The notes under the pieces: generated by a model
What the model saw: the letters and a program-made list of their open reading frames with translations, nothing else
What the model was told of the DNA's origin: nothing
Databases searched by the model: none
Assembly (NCBI GenBank): GCA_937880705.1
Contig: CALGRZ010000033.1
Location: 1 to 16,432, forward strand
Reading direction: 5' to 3'
From: an uncultured Alistipes sp.
Lineage (GTDB): Bacteria > Bacteroidota > Bacteroidia > Bacteroidales > Rikenellaceae
Length of the DNA stretch: 16,432 nucleotides
Program-made: the position numbers and the translations under genes
Part shown: in pieces, positions 1-9,539 of the stretch
Position numbering within the stretch: position 1 is the first letter of the stretch
Layout: every line of letters begins with the position of its first letter

Positions 1-35
1 CTGATGCAGTTAGTACTGCCGTAGGAATTGTGGAT
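1..35 (+). promoter_or_regulatory. TPP riboswitch (THI element), 3' half only
   Basis: The window opens inside a thiamine-pyrophosphate aptamer. CTGATGCAGTTAGTACTGCC followed by GTAGGAA matches the conserved 3' part of the THI box (CUGAU, the small stem GCAG/CTGC, then CGUAGGRA). The 5' half (GGGGUGC and CUGAGA) lies upstream of the window. It stands just before an intrinsic terminator and the thi genes, so it most likely turns the operon off at the transcription level when TPP is plentiful. The aptamer identity is read from the sequence; the off-switch mechanism is inferred from the terminator. Confidence 0.85.
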
Positions 36-43
36 AATATCAT

Positions 44-82
44 AACGCATACCCCCTGTTGGAGGTATGCGTTTTCTTTTTT
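44..82 (+). terminator. Riboswitch-linked intrinsic terminator
   Basis: AACGCATACC and GGTATGCGTT form a perfect 10-bp stem, with two further C-G pairs across one C/A mismatch and a TGTT loop. A T-rich tract (TTTTCTTTTTT) follows at once. Its place directly after the TPP aptamer and before thiD marks it as the expression platform. Confidence 0.85.
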
Positions 83-83
83 A

Positions 84-154
84 GGGACCCCGTTGTAGAA
101 CTTTTAATTAACTACGTTATGGAGCTAAAAGTTAACAACAACGAGGGGTGCTCC
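84..154 (+). promoter_or_regulatory. Long imperfect hairpin around the thiD start codon
   Basis: After the terminator, AACTTTTA (99-106) pairs with TAAAAGTT (126-133), CGTTGT (91-96) with ACAACG (138-143), and ACCC (87-90) with GGGT or GGGG around 145-149. The probable thiD ATG at 119 sits in the AT-rich apical loop. The outer 3' arm contains GGGGTGCTCC, which is also the usual 5' core of a TPP aptamer. The pairing is visible; a role in translation control is a guess. Confidence 0.4.
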
Positions 155-1004
155 GACCATCATCCCCGTAACTTAGATCCTCACTCGCGGCGTTACCCCG
201 TCGTGCTATCCATTGCAGGCTCGGACTCGTCGGGTGGTGCCGGCATACAGGCCGACCTGAAGACTCTCTCTGCGCTGGGCGTCTATGGTGCGACGGCCAT
301 CACGGCCATCACGGCGCAGAACAGCCGTGGCGTAGATGCCCAGGTGGCCATAGCACCCGAGATGGTCTACAAGCAGATCGTTGCCGTCGTGGAGGACATA
401 CAACCGCAAGTGGTTAAGGTCGGCATGCTCGCAAATAGCGACATTGCCAATGTCGTAGCCGATGCCCTTGCGAGGTACGCCATACCTACGATCCTCGACC
501 CCGTGATGGTGTCGAGTAGCGGACATCGTCTGCTATCGGTCGAGGCTCAAGAGGTCGTTAAACAACGACTGATGCCCATGGCGACGTTGATAACGCCCAA
601 CATCCCCGAGATGGAGGCTCTCACGGCAATGCCCCTTTCGACCATTGAGCAGCGACACGAGGCGGCGCGCCATCTTATCTCTGTGGGTGCACAGGCAATT
701 CTGCTGAAGGGAGGCCACGACGAGGGTGATACCAAGACCGACATCCTCTACCGACGTAGCGACAACGGCATCACCATCGAGTACTTCACATCCCCGACCA
801 TTCCCACTCGAAATATCCACGGCACAGGGTGCACACTATCGTCGGCCATAGCAGCATACATGGCCCGCGGCCTTGCGCTGGTGGAGGCTACAAAGGCGGC
901 CAAGGCCTACCTCTGTGGGGCTATAGCGGCGGGTGCCGACATCGCAATAGGCAGTGGCCACGGCCCTGTGAACCATCTGTTTGACCCACAAAAAATGGTG
1001 ACCT

Positions 1005-1018
<14 letters not shown>
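119..1018 (+). CDS. thiD: Hydroxymethylpyrimidine/phosphomethylpyrimidine kinase ThiD
   Basis: This cytoplasmic ribokinase-fold enzyme phosphorylates HMP and HMP-P to HMP-PP, the pyrimidine half used by ThiE. Family marks are SIAGSDSSGGAGIQADLKT near residues 31-49, DPVMVSSSGH near 128-136, and the C-terminal anion-hole motif GTGC at 235-238 with its catalytic Cys238. The 299-aa length from ATG 119 is about 30 residues longer than typical ThiD because of an N-terminal stretch rich in Asn, His and Arg that resembles nothing in the family. The longer reading frame from TTG at 59 begins inside the terminator hairpin and is not a credible start. A GTG at 203 would give the canonical N-terminus, so the true start is uncertain. 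Its 3' end overlaps thiE, as in a tightly coupled operon. Confidence 0.93.
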
Positions 1019-3301
<2,283 letters not shown>

Positions 3302-3332
3302 TTATTAACCTATAAACCAAAAAAATAGAATT

Positions 3333-4106
3333 ATGATTGAAAGCAAAGTTTCTCACGGAATTATCTCGACCTATTGCGAGAAGTTGGAGAAGAATTTGGA
3401 GTTGGACGTAGCCATCGTCGGTGGTGGCCCTTCGGGTATCGTGGCAGCCTACTACCTCGCAAAGGCCGGCTACCGAGTGGCACTCTTCGATAGAAAGCTC
3501 TCGCCGGGTGGCGGCATGTGGGGCGGTGCCATGATGTTTAACCAGATTGTCGTACAGCAGGAGGCACTGCACATCGTCGAGGAGTTCGGCATCAACCACC
3601 AGAGATATGACGACAACCTCTATGTCATGGACTCGGTGGAGAGCACCTCGGCACTGCTCTATAAGGCTGTGCACGAGGGTGCCACCATCTTCAACTGCTA
3701 CTCTGTTGAGGATGTGATATTTAAGAACAACGTGGTCAGCGGCGTGGTTGTCAACTGGACCCCCGTGCTGCGCGAGGGCCTGCATGTCGACCCGCTGAAT
3801 ATCTTGGCTCGTTGCGTGGTTGATGGCACGGGCCACGATAGCGAGATGTGCTGCACGGTGGCGCGCAAGAATGGCATTAAGCTCGCAACAGATACGGGCG
3901 ATGTCATCGGCGAACGCTCGTTGGATGTCGTCTCGGGCGAGCAGGAGGTCGTCAATGGCACAAAGGAGATATACCCCGGTCTATATGTCTGCGGCATGGC
4001 CGCCTCGGCCGTGAGTGGCACACCCCGCATGGGCCCCATCTTTGGCGGTATGCTGCTCTCGGGTAGGCGCGTGGCCGACCTCATCATCGAGCGTCTTAAG
4101 GGGTAA
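3333..4106 (+). CDS. thi4: Thi4-type thiazole synthase, archaeal/sulfide-dependent form
   Basis: Thi4 builds the thiazole half of thiamine from NAD and glycine as an adenylated thiazole. The 257-aa protein has an N-terminal dinucleotide-binding motif VGGGPSG (29-35), the Thi4 signatures SPGGGMWGGAMMFN (57-70) and GMAASAVSGTPRMGPIFGGMLLSG, and the central LHVDPL (150-155). In yeast THI4 the residue before xDP is Cys205, which donates its own sulfur and makes the enzyme single-turnover. Here that position is His151, as in methanogen enzymes that use free sulfide and turn over many times; this mapping is by motif, not full alignment. It sits 31 bp after thiC and 5 bp before the ThiE/TenI-like gene. 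It replaces the usual bacterial thiG-thiH-thiS-thiF set. Confidence 0.9.
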   Translation: MIESKVSHGIISTYCEKLEKNLELDVAIVGGGPSGIVAAYYLAKAGYRVALFDRKLSPGGGMWGGAMMFNQIVVQQEALHIVEEFGINHQRYDDNLYVMDSVESTSALLYKAVHEGATIFNCYSVEDVIFKNNVVSGVVVNWTPVLREGLHVDPLNILARCVVDGTGHDSEMCCTVARKNGIKLATDTGDVIGERSLDVVSGEQEVVNGTKEIYPGLYVCGMAASAVSGTPRMGPIFGGMLLSGRRVADLIIERLKG

Positions 4107-4111
4107 TAGTG

Positions 4112-4660
4112 ATGCTTAAGATCGCCATCACACCACCCTATGCCATCGACGGGGAGGTCGCCACAATAAGGCACCTCCTCGCCCATGGCTTCGATGTTGT
4201 CCACCTGCGCAAGGGTGAGGCCGGCATCGACTATTGCAGGGGTCTGCTCGGGCAGCTGTCGGCGGCCGAGCGAGCCAAGATAGTTGTTCACGACTACGCC
4301 ACACTCTACGAGGAGTTCTCGCTGCGCGGCATACATCTGAATAGGGTCATCACCCACCTTCCGGAGGGTTACAGTGGTTCGCGCACACGCTCGTGCCATA
4401 CGCTCGAGGAGGTGATACGCTATAAGGCGGAGTGCGACTACCTCTTCTTAAGCCCCATTTTTGACAGTATCTCGAAGCGCGGTTACCGCTCATCGTTCAG
4501 CCACGAAGATCTGCAACGTGCCGCCAGCGAGGGTATCATCGACCACAGGGTCATCGCCCTCGGGGGTGTTACGCCTAATAGGATACCATATCTCGAGGCG
4601 TTGGGCTTCGGAGGTGTCGCCATGATGGGTGCGCTAAACAGCTACTATACTTGCGGTTAG
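4112..4660 (+). CDS. ThiE/TenI-like small barrel protein
   Basis: This 182-aa protein belongs to the thiamine-phosphate synthase/TenI superfamily: HLRKG (31-35), GIHLNR (73-78), SCHTLEE (94-100), LFLSPIFDSISKRGY (111-125) and ALGGVTP (149-155). It is the last gene of the thi operon, starting 5 bp after thi4 with ATG 4112 preferred over GTG 4109. Against canonical ThiE it lacks the DDD aspartates and the TTTKQ loop. Against B. subtilis TenI the catalytic His of the GHVF segment appears to be Pro (SPIF). It may be a thiazole tautomerase with an altered site, a second condensing enzyme, or a helper in processing the Thi4 product. Superfamily membership is firm; function is open. Confidence 0.8.
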   Translation: MLKIAITPPYAIDGEVATIRHLLAHGFDVVHLRKGEAGIDYCRGLLGQLSAAERAKIVVHDYATLYEEFSLRGIHLNRVITHLPEGYSGSRTRSCHTLEEVIRYKAECDYLFLSPIFDSISKRGYRSSFSHEDLQRAASEGIIDHRVIALGGVTPNRIPYLEALGFGGVAMMGALNSYYTCG

Positions 4661-4671
4661 CAGCCCGCAAG
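4650..4671 (+). terminator. Hairpin at the end of the thi operon
   Basis: CTTGCGG (4650-4656) pairs with CCGCAAG (4665-4671) around an 8-base loop that contains the stop codon of the last thi gene. There is no T-tract after it, so this is a candidate operon-end hairpin rather than a textbook intrinsic terminator. Confidence 0.4.
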
Positions 4672-4748
4672 TCACTCTCGGAATATTTCGTGCCGGATGT
4701 TTATGGCTAAAAGAGGTTTAAGCCTCATGCTTTATACTATATTTTCGC

Positions 4749-4756
4749 TATCTTTG
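4749..4756 (+). promoter_or_regulatory. Bacteroidota -7 box TATCTTTG upstream of the PagL-like gene
   Basis: The octamer matches TAnnTTTG exactly. No good TTTG is found about 20 bases upstream, so the promoter is only half supported. A start near 4763 would give a leader of roughly 70 nt that contains the hairpin TCCTCC-TTGA-GGAGGA (4780-4795). Confidence 0.5.
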
Positions 4757-4835
4757 CCGCCCGAAAGTGCGATCTACTCCTCCTTGAGGAGGATGGTGAG
4801 AGCGAAGCTTATACCCCCAAATAGGCATAAAACAG

Positions 4836-6110
4836 ATGAAACGACACCTTTTGCTGCTGTTGACAGCAGTGATATTTACAAACGTGGCCTTTGCCTCAAA
4901 GCCCAAGCAGTTTGAGAAGAGCGGCAACGACCGCTTCGCAATCAAGGTAGAGCCCTTCATGGGTGCATACCTCATGAAGAGTAGCAACATGGAGGAGATA
5001 GACCCCAATCCCCCCTCGGGCATACACTTCGGCATAGAGTTTCCCTCGACGCAGCAGCGTCCCTGGCAGCAGTACCTGAACAGCCCCACGGTGGGTCTTG
5101 GTATCTCGTATATCGACCTGGGCGACAAGGTTATGGGCAAGGCCATCTCGATCTACCCCTACATACTCATTAACGGTGTGCGCTCCGAGCACTTCAACCT
5201 CAAGGTGAAGATAGGCTCGGGCCTTGCTGCCGTGAGCGAACACTTCTACACCACGGAGGATGAGCCCACTCCGAACAGAACCTTCTCGACGACGATAAAT
5301 GCCTATCTCACAGCGGGTCTTAACCTCGAGTTCCCCATTACCCGCAACTTTGCGATAAATGGCGAGCTGGGCTTCTTCCACATGAGCAACGGCCGTATGA
5401 TGGAGCCTAACAAGGGCGCAAATGTCCTCTATGGCGGCGTGGGCCTGGTGGCTACGATCAACCCCATGGAGGGTGACGAGCGTGAGCCTATCAACTTCCC
5501 CGACCTGCCCTATAGGTGGAGTCTTAATCTCACAGCATCGTCGGGTGTGCATGCGGCCGATGAGTCTGACCCTCACCGCTTTGCGATCTTCTCGCTGCAC
5601 GCAGGAGCCATATACAGCACCTGCAACTGGCATGGCATAGGTCTCGGTGCCGACCTCTTCTATAACGACGCTATCGGCAACCCCGATACCAATCGAGGCA
5701 TGTATGTGACGACCACCGAGCGTTGGAGGCGTATGCGTGGCGGTATCTCGATAAACAACGAGTTTAAGTTCGGTAACTTCACCGCCATGGTCGACTGGGG
5801 TGTCTATCTGTTCAACCCCGTGCGCAACCTCTACGACAACGACCATCCCATATATGGCCGTGGTCCACGACCCCTCTTCTACAAGTCGACAGAGGTGGGC
5901 GTTAACGAGGCCTTCCACTACATACGCTTTGGCCTTAAGTACCGCGTATTCGACAATATCTATTTGCAGGCCTTGGCCAAGACACACCTCCACATCTGCG
6001 AGCTTATCGAGTTTGGCATCAGCTACCAGATACCCTTTATCAAGAGGGGACGTCGCCACGACGACAAGGTTGTCTTCCACCACCGCAAGGGCTGGTGGAA
6101 GAGGTATTAG
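4836..6110 (+). CDS. PagL-like outer-membrane barrel (lipid A deacylase/acyloxyacyl hydrolase family)
   Basis: The 424-aa protein begins with a signal peptide (MKRHLLLLLTAVIFTNVAFA, predicted cut before SKP) and then alternates short amphipathic strands, as outer-membrane barrels do. The FHMSNGRMMEPNKGAN segment (181-196) carries the HxSN...PNxG motif of PagL, with His182 and Ser184 at the catalytic positions. PagL removes a 3-O-acyl chain from lipid A in the outer membrane. The residue where P. aeruginosa PagL has its catalytic Glu seems to be Asn196 here, so activity is not assured. PagL itself is only about 150-170 aa; residues from about 220 to 424 form a second strand-rich half ending in LIEFGISYQIPF, as in longer Bacteroidetes members of the family. 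It is apparently monocistronic. Confidence 0.75.
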   Translation: MKRHLLLLLTAVIFTNVAFASKPKQFEKSGNDRFAIKVEPFMGAYLMKSSNMEEIDPNPPSGIHFGIEFPSTQQRPWQQYLNSPTVGLGISYIDLGDKVMGKAISIYPYILINGVRSEHFNLKVKIGSGLAAVSEHFYTTEDEPTPNRTFSTTINAYLTAGLNLEFPITRNFAINGELGFFHMSNGRMMEPNKGANVLYGGVGLVATINPMEGDEREPINFPDLPYRWSLNLTASSGVHAADESDPHRFAIFSLHAGAIYSTCNWHGIGLGADLFYNDAIGNPDTNRGMYVTTTERWRRMRGGISINNEFKFGNFTAMVDWGVYLFNPVRNLYDNDHPIYGRGPRPLFYKSTEVGVNEAFHYIRFGLKYRVFDNIYLQALAKTHLHICELIEFGISYQIPFIKRGRRHDDKVVFHHRKGWWKRY

Positions 6111-6202
6111 ACCTCACATGGTAAATACATATTAGCAGTTGTCTAACAAGGTCGCTTTGTTGTAGTGCCCCCCTCCTTTATAGAGCGATATTTCGTCGGC
6201 GA

Positions 6203-6234
6203 TTTGTTAGTTAAACTCATATTTTGTATCTTTG
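6203..6234 (+). promoter_or_regulatory. Bacteroidota promoter of the GH109-nahK unit
   Basis: TTTG (6203-6206), a 20-base spacer, and TATCTTTG (6227-6234) form a complete Bacteroidota promoter. Transcription should start near 6240, giving a leader of about 25 nt before ATG 6265. This rules out the in-frame TTG at 6232 as a start. Confidence 0.8.
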
Positions 6235-6264
6235 TTCATACTAACCAACAAACCTAACTTTAAG

Positions 6265-7725
6265 ATGAAAGGCATTAAGATGGCTCTCGGAGCACTACTA
6301 CTCGCTGCTGCGGTGGTCATGGTGGGATGCACCACCGAGCAGGAACAACTCTTTAAGGCGAGCGTCAAATACTCGATCGAGGATGGTGTTATCATCCTCG
6401 CGGAGCCCGAGCGCAGTGCCAACCAGCAGTCGATGATAGAGTTTCGATGTGCACCCCTCGATGTTGTGCGTGTGGGCTTTGTCGGTCTGGGCATGCGAGG
6501 CCCGGGTGCTGTCGAGCGGTTTACACATATCGAGGGCGTGGCTATCAACGCCCTGTGCGACAAGTACCCCGAGCGCGCCGAGCGTTGCCAGACATATCTC
6601 ACGAATGCCGGCATGCCCGAGGCTGCGATATACTCGGGTGAGGAGGGCTACAAGGCCCTCGCGGAGCGTGATGACATAGACCTTGTCTACATCGCCACAC
6701 CCTGGCAGCTACACGTCGAGGTCGCGGAGTATGCCATGAACCATGGCAAGCATGTGGCCATTGAGGTGCCGTGTGCCAACACCATCGAGGAGTGCTGGAG
6801 GCTTGTCGACGCTGCCGAGCGCAACCGCGTGCACTGCACCATACTGGAGAACTGCTGCTATGACCACTTCGAGCTGACCACGCTCAACATGGCACAGCAC
6901 GGACTCTTTGGTGAGATCATACACACCGAGGGTGCCTATATCCACAACCTCGAGCCCTACTGGAGGCACTATGCCGACAATTGGCGTTTAGAGTACAACC
7001 AGGCACACAATGGCGACATATACGCCACACACGGTATAGGCCCCAACTGCCAAGCCCTCAACATACATCGTGGCGACAGGCTCGACTACCTGGTAGCCAT
7101 GTCAACCAAGTCGATAAATGGCGCGAAGCTCACGCAGGAGCTTATGGGTGAGGAGGAGTGCCGACAGGGTGACCAGATAAACACCCTGATACGCACGGTG
7201 AACGGCCGCACGATAGATATGCAGCACAACGTGATGACGCCGCGCCCTTATAGCCGTATGTATCAGCTTGTTGGCACCGAGGGTTATGCCAACAAGTACC
7301 CCGTGCAGGGCTACACCTTCAAACTCGACCAGATACGCAGTGTGGCAGACGATGAGGATCAGCTGCCCGACATCGAGGCTCTCGACCACCACACCTTTGC
7401 CCCTGCCGACGTGGTGGCACAGCTGACGGCACAATACCGCCACCCCGTGCAGCTTCAGATGGTCGATGGCGTGCCCCTGCAGGAGTACTCCATGGGTGTG
7501 GGAGGTCATGGTGGCATGGACTTTATCATGGACTACCGCCTGGTCTACTGCCTGCGGAACGGCCTGCCCCTCGACATGGATGTCTACGATGCTGCCGAGT
7601 GGAGCAGCATGGGTGAGCTTACCCGCATATCTATCGAAAATGGCAGCCGACCCGTCAAGGTCCCCGACTTCACCCGTGGTGACTGGAACAAGGTCGATGG
7701 CCTTACGTTCTACTTTGCCGAATAA
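6265..7725 (+). CDS. GH109-like lipoprotein, predicted NAD-dependent alpha-N-acetylgalactosaminidase
   Basis: This 486-aa Gfo/Idh/MocA-fold protein has a lipoprotein signal ending in VMVGC (Cys22), so it is expected to be anchored outside the cytoplasm. The NAD-binding segment VRVGFVGLGMRG lies at 68-79, followed by the YIATPWQLH, IEVP and TIEECW segments seen in Elizabethkingia NagA, the founder of glycosidase family GH109. The family's catalytic-pocket residues appear conserved: Tyr199 in ENCCYDH and Tyr253/His256 in NGDIYATHGIGP. GH109 enzymes cleave terminal alpha-GalNAc, such as blood-group A or mucin sugars, by an NAD-assisted oxidation-elimination mechanism. The next gene, 11 bp downstream, is a GalNAc/GlcNAc kinase, which supports this substrate. 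Other Gfo/Idh/MocA activities remain possible. Confidence 0.85.
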   Translation: MKGIKMALGALLLAAAVVMVGCTTEQEQLFKASVKYSIEDGVIILAEPERSANQQSMIEFRCAPLDVVRVGFVGLGMRGPGAVERFTHIEGVAINALCDKYPERAERCQTYLTNAGMPEAAIYSGEEGYKALAERDDIDLVYIATPWQLHVEVAEYAMNHGKHVAIEVPCANTIEECWRLVDAAERNRVHCTILENCCYDHFELTTLNMAQHGLFGEIIHTEGAYIHNLEPYWRHYADNWRLEYNQAHNGDIYATHGIGPNCQALNIHRGDRLDYLVAMSTKSINGAKLTQELMGEEECRQGDQINTLIRTVNGRTIDMQHNVMTPRPYSRMYQLVGTEGYANKYPVQGYTFKLDQIRSVADDEDQLPDIEALDHHTFAPADVVAQLTAQYRHPVQLQMVDGVPLQEYSMGVGGHGGMDFIMDYRLVYCLRNGLPLDMDVYDAAEWSSMGELTRISIENGSRPVKVPDFTRGDWNKVDGLTFYFAE

Positions 7726-7736
7726 TTGTTTAGCGT

Positions 7737-8816
7737 ATGACCCACCGCGAGCTTTACCATATCGCCCAACACTTCGCCTTTGATGCCCCGATAGTCGACA
7801 TTAAGAGTCTGGGACAGGGCTTTATCAACGATACATACATCGTCACCACAGAGCTGTCGCGCTACATCCTGCAGCGCAAGAACCACAACATCTTCCCCGA
7901 TGTCGGGGCTATGATGGATAATATATGGCGTGTCACCCGTCACCTCAAGGCGAAGGTCGAGGCGGCAGGTGGCGACCCCTTGCGCGAGGTGCTCACCGTC
8001 GTACCCACACGCGAGGGAGCTCTATATCACCGCGAGGGCGAGAACTTCTGGGCCGCCTCACTCTATATTGAGGGCTCTGTCACGCACGATGTGGCCGACA
8101 GCGAGCACCTCGCCTTTATGGGTGGCCGTGGCATAGGTCGCTTTCAAGCTATGCTGGCCGACTTCACAGAGCCTCTGGCCGAGGTCATCAAGGGCTTTCA
8201 CAACATGCGCTGGCGTCTCGAGCAGTGGGATAGGAGTCTGGTGGAGGATCGCGCAGGGCGCAAGGCCTCGGTAGCCGACGAGATAGCGTGGATAGAGAGC
8301 CGCCGTGGGCAGATGCTCGCCTTCTGGGAGCTTGTCGAGAGCGGTAAGCTACCCATGCGTGTCACTCATAACGACACGAAGCTGAGCAATATACTCTTCG
8401 ATGATAAGGATGATGTGTTGTGTGTCATCGACCTCGACACGGTGATGAGCAGCACCTCGCTGAACGACTTTGGCGATGCCATACGCTCCTACACCAATAC
8501 GGGGGCCGAGGATGATGCCGACCTGGGTCGTGTGTCGATGAATATCGAGATCTTCCGCCACTATGCACGGGGCTACCTCTCGGAGCGAGGCTCTACGATG
8601 ACCGATAGCGAGCGCGAGTGGCTGGCCTTCTCGGCACTATATATCACCTTCGAGCAGGTGCTGCGCTTCCTGATGGATTATATCGACGGCGATACCTACT
8701 ATAAGACGGCCTACCCCACACATAACCTTGTGCGTGCTCGCGCCCAGCATAAGCTCCTCGAGAGCATGGAGCAGCAGTATGCCGAGATGCAGGCGATAGT
8801 TCGCGCTCTTCTCTAA
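7737..8816 (+). CDS. nahK: N-acetylhexosamine 1-kinase (NahK-like)
   Basis: NahK phosphorylates GalNAc or GlcNAc at the anomeric carbon. The 359-aa protein has exactly the length of Bifidobacterium longum NahK and shares long stretches with it: RYILQRKN near 43-49, IFPD (52-55), RVTHNDTKLSNIL (208-220), the metal-binding IDLDTVM (231-237), DFGDAIR (244-250) and YPTHNLVRAR near the C-terminus. HNDTKLSN is the Brenner motif of the aminoglycoside-phosphotransferase fold, with catalytic Asp213. It follows the GH109 gene by 11 bp and shares its promoter, so it probably consumes the GalNAc that GH109 releases. Its stop overlaps the convergent alkyltransferase gene by 4 bp. No uridylyltransferase or epimerase is present in the window. 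Confidence 0.92.
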   Translation: MTHRELYHIAQHFAFDAPIVDIKSLGQGFINDTYIVTTELSRYILQRKNHNIFPDVGAMMDNIWRVTRHLKAKVEAAGGDPLREVLTVVPTREGALYHREGENFWAASLYIEGSVTHDVADSEHLAFMGGRGIGRFQAMLADFTEPLAEVIKGFHNMRWRLEQWDRSLVEDRAGRKASVADEIAWIESRRGQMLAFWELVESGKLPMRVTHNDTKLSNILFDDKDDVLCVIDLDTVMSSTSLNDFGDAIRSYTNTGAEDDADLGRVSMNIEIFRHYARGYLSERGSTMTDSEREWLAFSALYITFEQVLRFLMDYIDGDTYYKTAYPTHNLVRARAQHKLLESMEQQYAEMQAIVRALL

Positions 8817-9151
8817 CGTGGTTGGTGATGTGGCTCCGTGCAGGGGTCACCGCACCGCTCTGCGGCTAACAGCCTGCGCTTACGCTCCACCTCGGCACCC
8901 GCACGCTGACCATTGTAGCCACCCAGCGAGCCGTCGGCAGCTACCACACGGTGACATGGCACGTCGGGGGCAAAGGGGTTGCGCTTGAGGGCCTGACCCA
9001 CAGCCTGCGCACTGCGACAGCCTATGCGCCGTGCCAGCTCGCCATAGGTGATGGTCGTACCCGCAGGGATGGTGAGCAGCTCGAGGTACACCCTCCGCTG
9101 AAATGCAGTCAGATGCTCGGCACCCAAAATCTTACTGCGCAGGTCGTTCAT
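8813..9151 (-). CDS. Short O6-alkylguanine-DNA alkyltransferase (MGMT/Ogt C-terminal domain)
   Basis: The 112-aa protein is the DNA-binding and catalytic domain of the Ogt/MGMT family. It shows ITYGELARRIG (34-44) and AVGQALKRNP (50-59) of the helix-turn-helix region, then PCHRVV (65-70) with the alkyl-accepting Cys66, and LGGYNG (76-81). Full Ogt proteins are about 160-180 aa and have an N-terminal domain missing here. Alkyltransferase-like (Atl) proteins have this short size but replace the Cys; here the Cys is kept, so real repair activity is possible. It is the last gene of a four-gene minus-strand unit and meets nahK tail to tail with a 4-bp overlap. Confidence 0.88.
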   Translation of the reverse strand: MNDLRSKILGAEHLTAFQRRVYLELLTIPAGTTITYGELARRIGCRSAQAVGQALKRNPFAPDVPCHRVVAADGSLGGYNGQRAGAEVERKRRLLAAERCGDPCTEPHHQPR

Positions 9152-9157
9152 GATGCT

Positions 9158-9511
9158 CTACGAGTTGCTCTCCTTGAGGCGGTACTGCACACCCGCCTCG
9201 ATGATGTAGTTCAACGCCTCACCGAAGATATACTCCACCTCCGAGGGTGTGCCATCGCTCGCGGTGCCGCACTCCTCGTTGAGCCTCGCAGGCAGCTCCT
9301 CGACGCTGATGTGAAGCCTCCGGGCCATCGTCAGTGTGTCGTCACGGTCGACCGTAGCACGCTTTGTAAAGTTGCGTCGGGGCTCATCGTCATCCTCCAG
9401 ACGGTACTCCACGACGAGCTCTCCGCTATGGTTGACGAGGGCAAAGACGGATGCTACTACGGGTAGGTCTACATCGGTAATTATCAAACACTTATCCACG
9501 CTATCGCTCAT
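9158..9511 (-). CDS. Unknown acidic 117-aa protein
   Basis: I do not recognise a family. The protein is acidic, without signal peptide or membrane segment, so probably cytosolic. It is predicted to start with a few beta strands (LIITDVDLPVVASVFALVN, ELVVEYRL) and to end with a helix (EVEYIFGEALNYIIEA). It ends 6 bp before the alkyltransferase start and begins 28 bp after the TIGR04076-like gene, so it is co-transcribed with both. Codon use matches the host, supporting a real gene. Confidence 0.65.
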   Translation of the reverse strand: MSDSVDKCLIITDVDLPVVASVFALVNHSGELVVEYRLEDDDEPRRNFTKRATVDRDDTLTMARRLHISVEELPARLNEECGTASDGTPSEVEYIFGEALNYIIEAGVQYRLKESNS

Positions 9512-9539
9512 ATCTTGTATGCTTTTGCCTATCTGTTAA

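Noticed and set aside
59..118. Upstream extension of thiD from TTG 59
   Set aside because: It begins inside the riboswitch terminator hairpin and adds residues unlike any ThiD.
145..190. Functional second TPP aptamer
   Set aside because: Only the GGGGTGC-type core is good; the essential CTGAGA and the 3' half are missing, so it is reported only as a possible remnant.
4697..4915. 72-aa plus-strand frame before the PagL-like gene
   Set aside because: It spans the probable promoter and overlaps the signal peptide region in another frame; no similarity recognised.
4896..6083. 395-aa minus-strand frame over the PagL-like gene
   Set aside because: The plus strand carries a signal peptide and a PagL motif; the antisense frame shows no family character.
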